Assembly: GCF_001650495.1 (NCBI RefSeq)
Contig: NZ_LWCS01000016.1
Coordinates: forward strand, 78,383 to 142,382
Direction: 5' to 3'
Length of the DNA stretch: 64,000 nucleotides
DNA from: Mycolicibacterium iranicum
Lineage (GTDB): Bacteria; Actinomycetota; Actinomycetes; Mycobacteriales; Mycobacteriaceae
The notes below the pieces were generated by a model that ran no database searches, was not told where the DNA came from, and saw only the letters and a program-made list of their open reading frames with translations. Positions 62,673 to 64,000 of the stretch are shown in pieces (the stretch's first letter is position 1; every line of letters begins with the position of its first letter). The position numbers and the translations under genes were made by a program.

Positions 62673-62742
62673 GTTTCACCTGTGATTCTGTTGTGTTTCA
62701 GGCAGGTGAACGGACACGCCTACACCGTTACGCTCATGTTTC
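62673..62742 (-). promoter_or_regulatory. GlnR-binding boxes upstream of amt
   Basis: On the plus strand GTTTC-N6-GATTC-N6-GTTTC-N6-GTGAA at 62673-62710, the complement of the GlnR layout GTnAC-N6-GAAAC repeated twice, with both GTTTC parts perfect. A further GTTAC-N6-GTTTC lies at 62727-62742. The boxes sit 68-137 bp before the amt start, suiting activation in nitrogen limitation. Confidence 0.75.
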
Positions 62743-62791
62743 GCCAGGCACGAGCAGCAAAAATTCACGCCGGCACAGCGAAATTCAGCGG

Positions 62792-64000
62792 CTAACCGAG
62801 CAGAGCGTCGACGAATGCGGCCGGCTCGAACGGCGCGAGATCGTCCGGCCCCTCCCCCAGCCCGACGAGCTTGACGGGCACGCCGAGTTCCTGTTGCACG
62901 CGGAACACGATGCCGCCCTTGGCTGTCCCGTCGAGTTTGGTCAGCACCACGCCGGTGATGTCGACGACTTCGGCGAACACACGCGCCTGCGGGAGGCTGT
63001 TCTGGCCGATTGTCGCGTCGAGCACCAGGAGCACCTCGTCGACCTCGGCGCGCTTGCTGACCACGCGTTTGACCTTGCCCAGCTCGTCCATGAGGCCGGT
63101 CTTGGTGTGCAGCCGGCCGGCGGTGTCGACGACGACGACATCGGCACCCGTGGCAATTCCCGTGTCGACGGCGTCGAAGGCCACCGACGCGGGATCGGCG
63201 CCCTCGGGTCCTCGCACCACTTGCGCGCCCACCCGCGACGCCCAGGACTGAAGCTGGTCGGCTGCCGCGGCGCGGAAGGTGTCGGCCGCACCGAGCACGA
63301 CGCGACGTCCGTCGGCCACCAGGACGCGGGCGAGCTTGCCGACGGTCGTCGTCTTTCCGGTGCCGTTGACTCCGACGACGAGCAGGACAGAGGGCTTGTC
63401 GGCGTGCGGCAGGGCTCGGATCGAACGCTCGAGGTCGGGCTGGAGCTCGGCGATCAGCACTTCCCGCAGTACCGCGCGCGCATCGGCCTCGGTGCGCACC
63501 CGACTGCTCGCCATTTTGGCCCGCAGCGAGGTGATCACGGACTCGGTGACCACCGGCCCGAGGTCGGCGATCAGCAGGGTGTCCTCGACCTCTTCCCAGG
63601 AGTCCTCGTCCAGGTCACCACCACCCAGCAGCCCCAGCATGCTGCGTCCCAGCGTGTTCTGGGACTTGGACAGCCGACCGCGGAGGCGATCCAGGCGGCC
63701 TTCCGTAGGTGCGATCGTGTCGAGCTGCGGGGCGGGTGCCTCCTCGACGACGGGTTGGGCGACCTCTGTGACCGGTTCAGGTGTCTCGACGGGCGCGACG
63801 TCGAGATCCTCGGCGGGAGGCTCGGGCACTGTGACCGGCTCGCGCTCCACCACCGGCGGTTCGGGGAGCCTGACGTCCGCGATGGGCCTTTTGGGCGCGT
63901 CGCGGGGGATGGTGGCATCATCGCCGACGGCAGGTAGGCCGCTGGTGTCCAGTCGCTGAGGGCGCTCGGGCGCTTCGGGCGGGGTCACCGGGGCCTTGGG
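62792..64000 (-). CDS. ftsY: signal recognition particle receptor FtsY (5' end beyond window)
   Basis: About 400 residues of FtsY, open to the window edge, so the N terminus (membrane segment) is missing. The visible N-terminal part is a Pro/Glu/Val-rich acidic linker of about 100 residues. The NG domain has G-V-N-G-T-G-K-T-T-T-V-G-K-L-A, V-V-D-T-A-G-R-L-H-T-K, L-V-L-D-A-T-I-G-Q-N and T-K-L-D-G-T-A-K-G-G. It docks Ffh-ribosome complexes at SecYEG. The gap to amt holds the GlnR boxes. Confidence 0.95.
   Translation of the reverse strand, partial: PKAPVTPPEAPERPQRLDTSGLPAVGDDATIPRDAPKRPIADVRLPEPPVVEREPVTVPEPPAEDLDVAPVETPEPVTEVAQPVVEEAPAPQLDTIAPTEGRLDRLRGRLSKSQNTLGRSMLGLLGGGDLDEDSWEEVEDTLLIADLGPVVTESVITSLRAKMASSRVRTEADARAVLREVLIAELQPDLERSIRALPHADKPSVLLVVGVNGTGKTTTVGKLARVLVADGRRVVLGAADTFRAAAADQLQSWASRVGAQVVRGPEGADPASVAFDAVDTGIATGADVVVVDTAGRLHTKTGLMDELGKVKRVVSKRAEVDEVLLVLDATIGQNSLPQARVFAEVVDITGVVLTKLDGTAKGGIVFRVQQELGVPVKLVGLGEGPDDLAPFEPAAFVDALLG

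Overview
The window is high-GC actinobacterial DNA, almost certainly from a rapidly growing Mycolicibacterium/Mycobacterium. Its backbone, rlmN-cdsA-frr-pyrH ... amiC ... tsf-rpsB-M23-xerC-viuB-dprA-comM-yraN ... DUF2469-rnhB-lepB-rplS-lppW-trmD-rimM-khpA-rpsP-dacB-amidohydrolase-ffh ... glnD-glnB-amt-ftsY, follows the order I know from the Rv2880c to Rv2921c stretch of M. tuberculosis. Most core genes read on the minus strand. Accessory blocks sit between the core segments. No tRNA, rRNA, IS element, prophage or CRISPR array was seen.

Layout. 1-7502: a catabolic-looking block with an SMP-30 lactonase tail, an acyl-CoA thioesterase, a 3Fe-4S ferredoxin, two sister TetR regulators, a CaiB/BaiF CoA transferase, an APH-type kinase, an aldehyde dehydrogenase and two SnoaL-like proteins. 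Its promoters share a spaced element, GTKACA...TTGTAAA, which reappears about 40 kb away in front of another SnoaL gene at 46940. 7858-10776: a large secreted protein with two related C-terminal modules that look like aerolysin/ETX beta-pore-forming folds. 10792-14104: the rlmN-cdsA-frr-pyrH group. 14218-22000: a methyltransferase/MarR pair with two palindromes, a carboxymuconolactone decarboxylase behind an ECF41-type promoter, and a minus-strand run of ABC exporter, amino acid/polyamine permease and copper amine oxidase genes. 22115-25064: amiC and an exopolysaccharide priming glycosylphosphotransferase with an AT-rich upstream region.

25410-33986: tsf, rpsB, M23 protein, xerC, a lactate-monooxygenase-like enzyme, viuB-like flavoprotein, dprA, comM and yraN. 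34125-41071: a DUF1206 membrane protein, an unusual adenylation-thiolation-membrane acyltransferase protein with an IdeR-like box on its promoter, a TesB thioesterase, a 2-methylfumaryl-CoA isomerase-like enzyme, a HAD phosphatase and an Hsp20 gene with a CIRCE operator. 41171-52399: rnhB, lepB, rplS, lppW, the trmD-rimM-khpA-rpsP operon, SnoaL genes, two dacB-type carboxypeptidases, an amidohydrolase and ffh. 52455-58304: an inserted HtrA-like protease, a VWA-DUF58-MoxR operon and a divergent two-component system. 58305-64000: glnD, glnB and amt under GlnR-type boxes, then ftsY, cut by the window end.

The core genes serve translation, protein export, nucleotide and lipid synthesis and nitrogen control. 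The accessory blocks add catabolism, detoxification, iron- and stress-responsive functions and surface proteins. Family assignments come from motifs read by eye in the translated sequence. Regulatory calls come from matching known consensus sequences by eye, with no search run.
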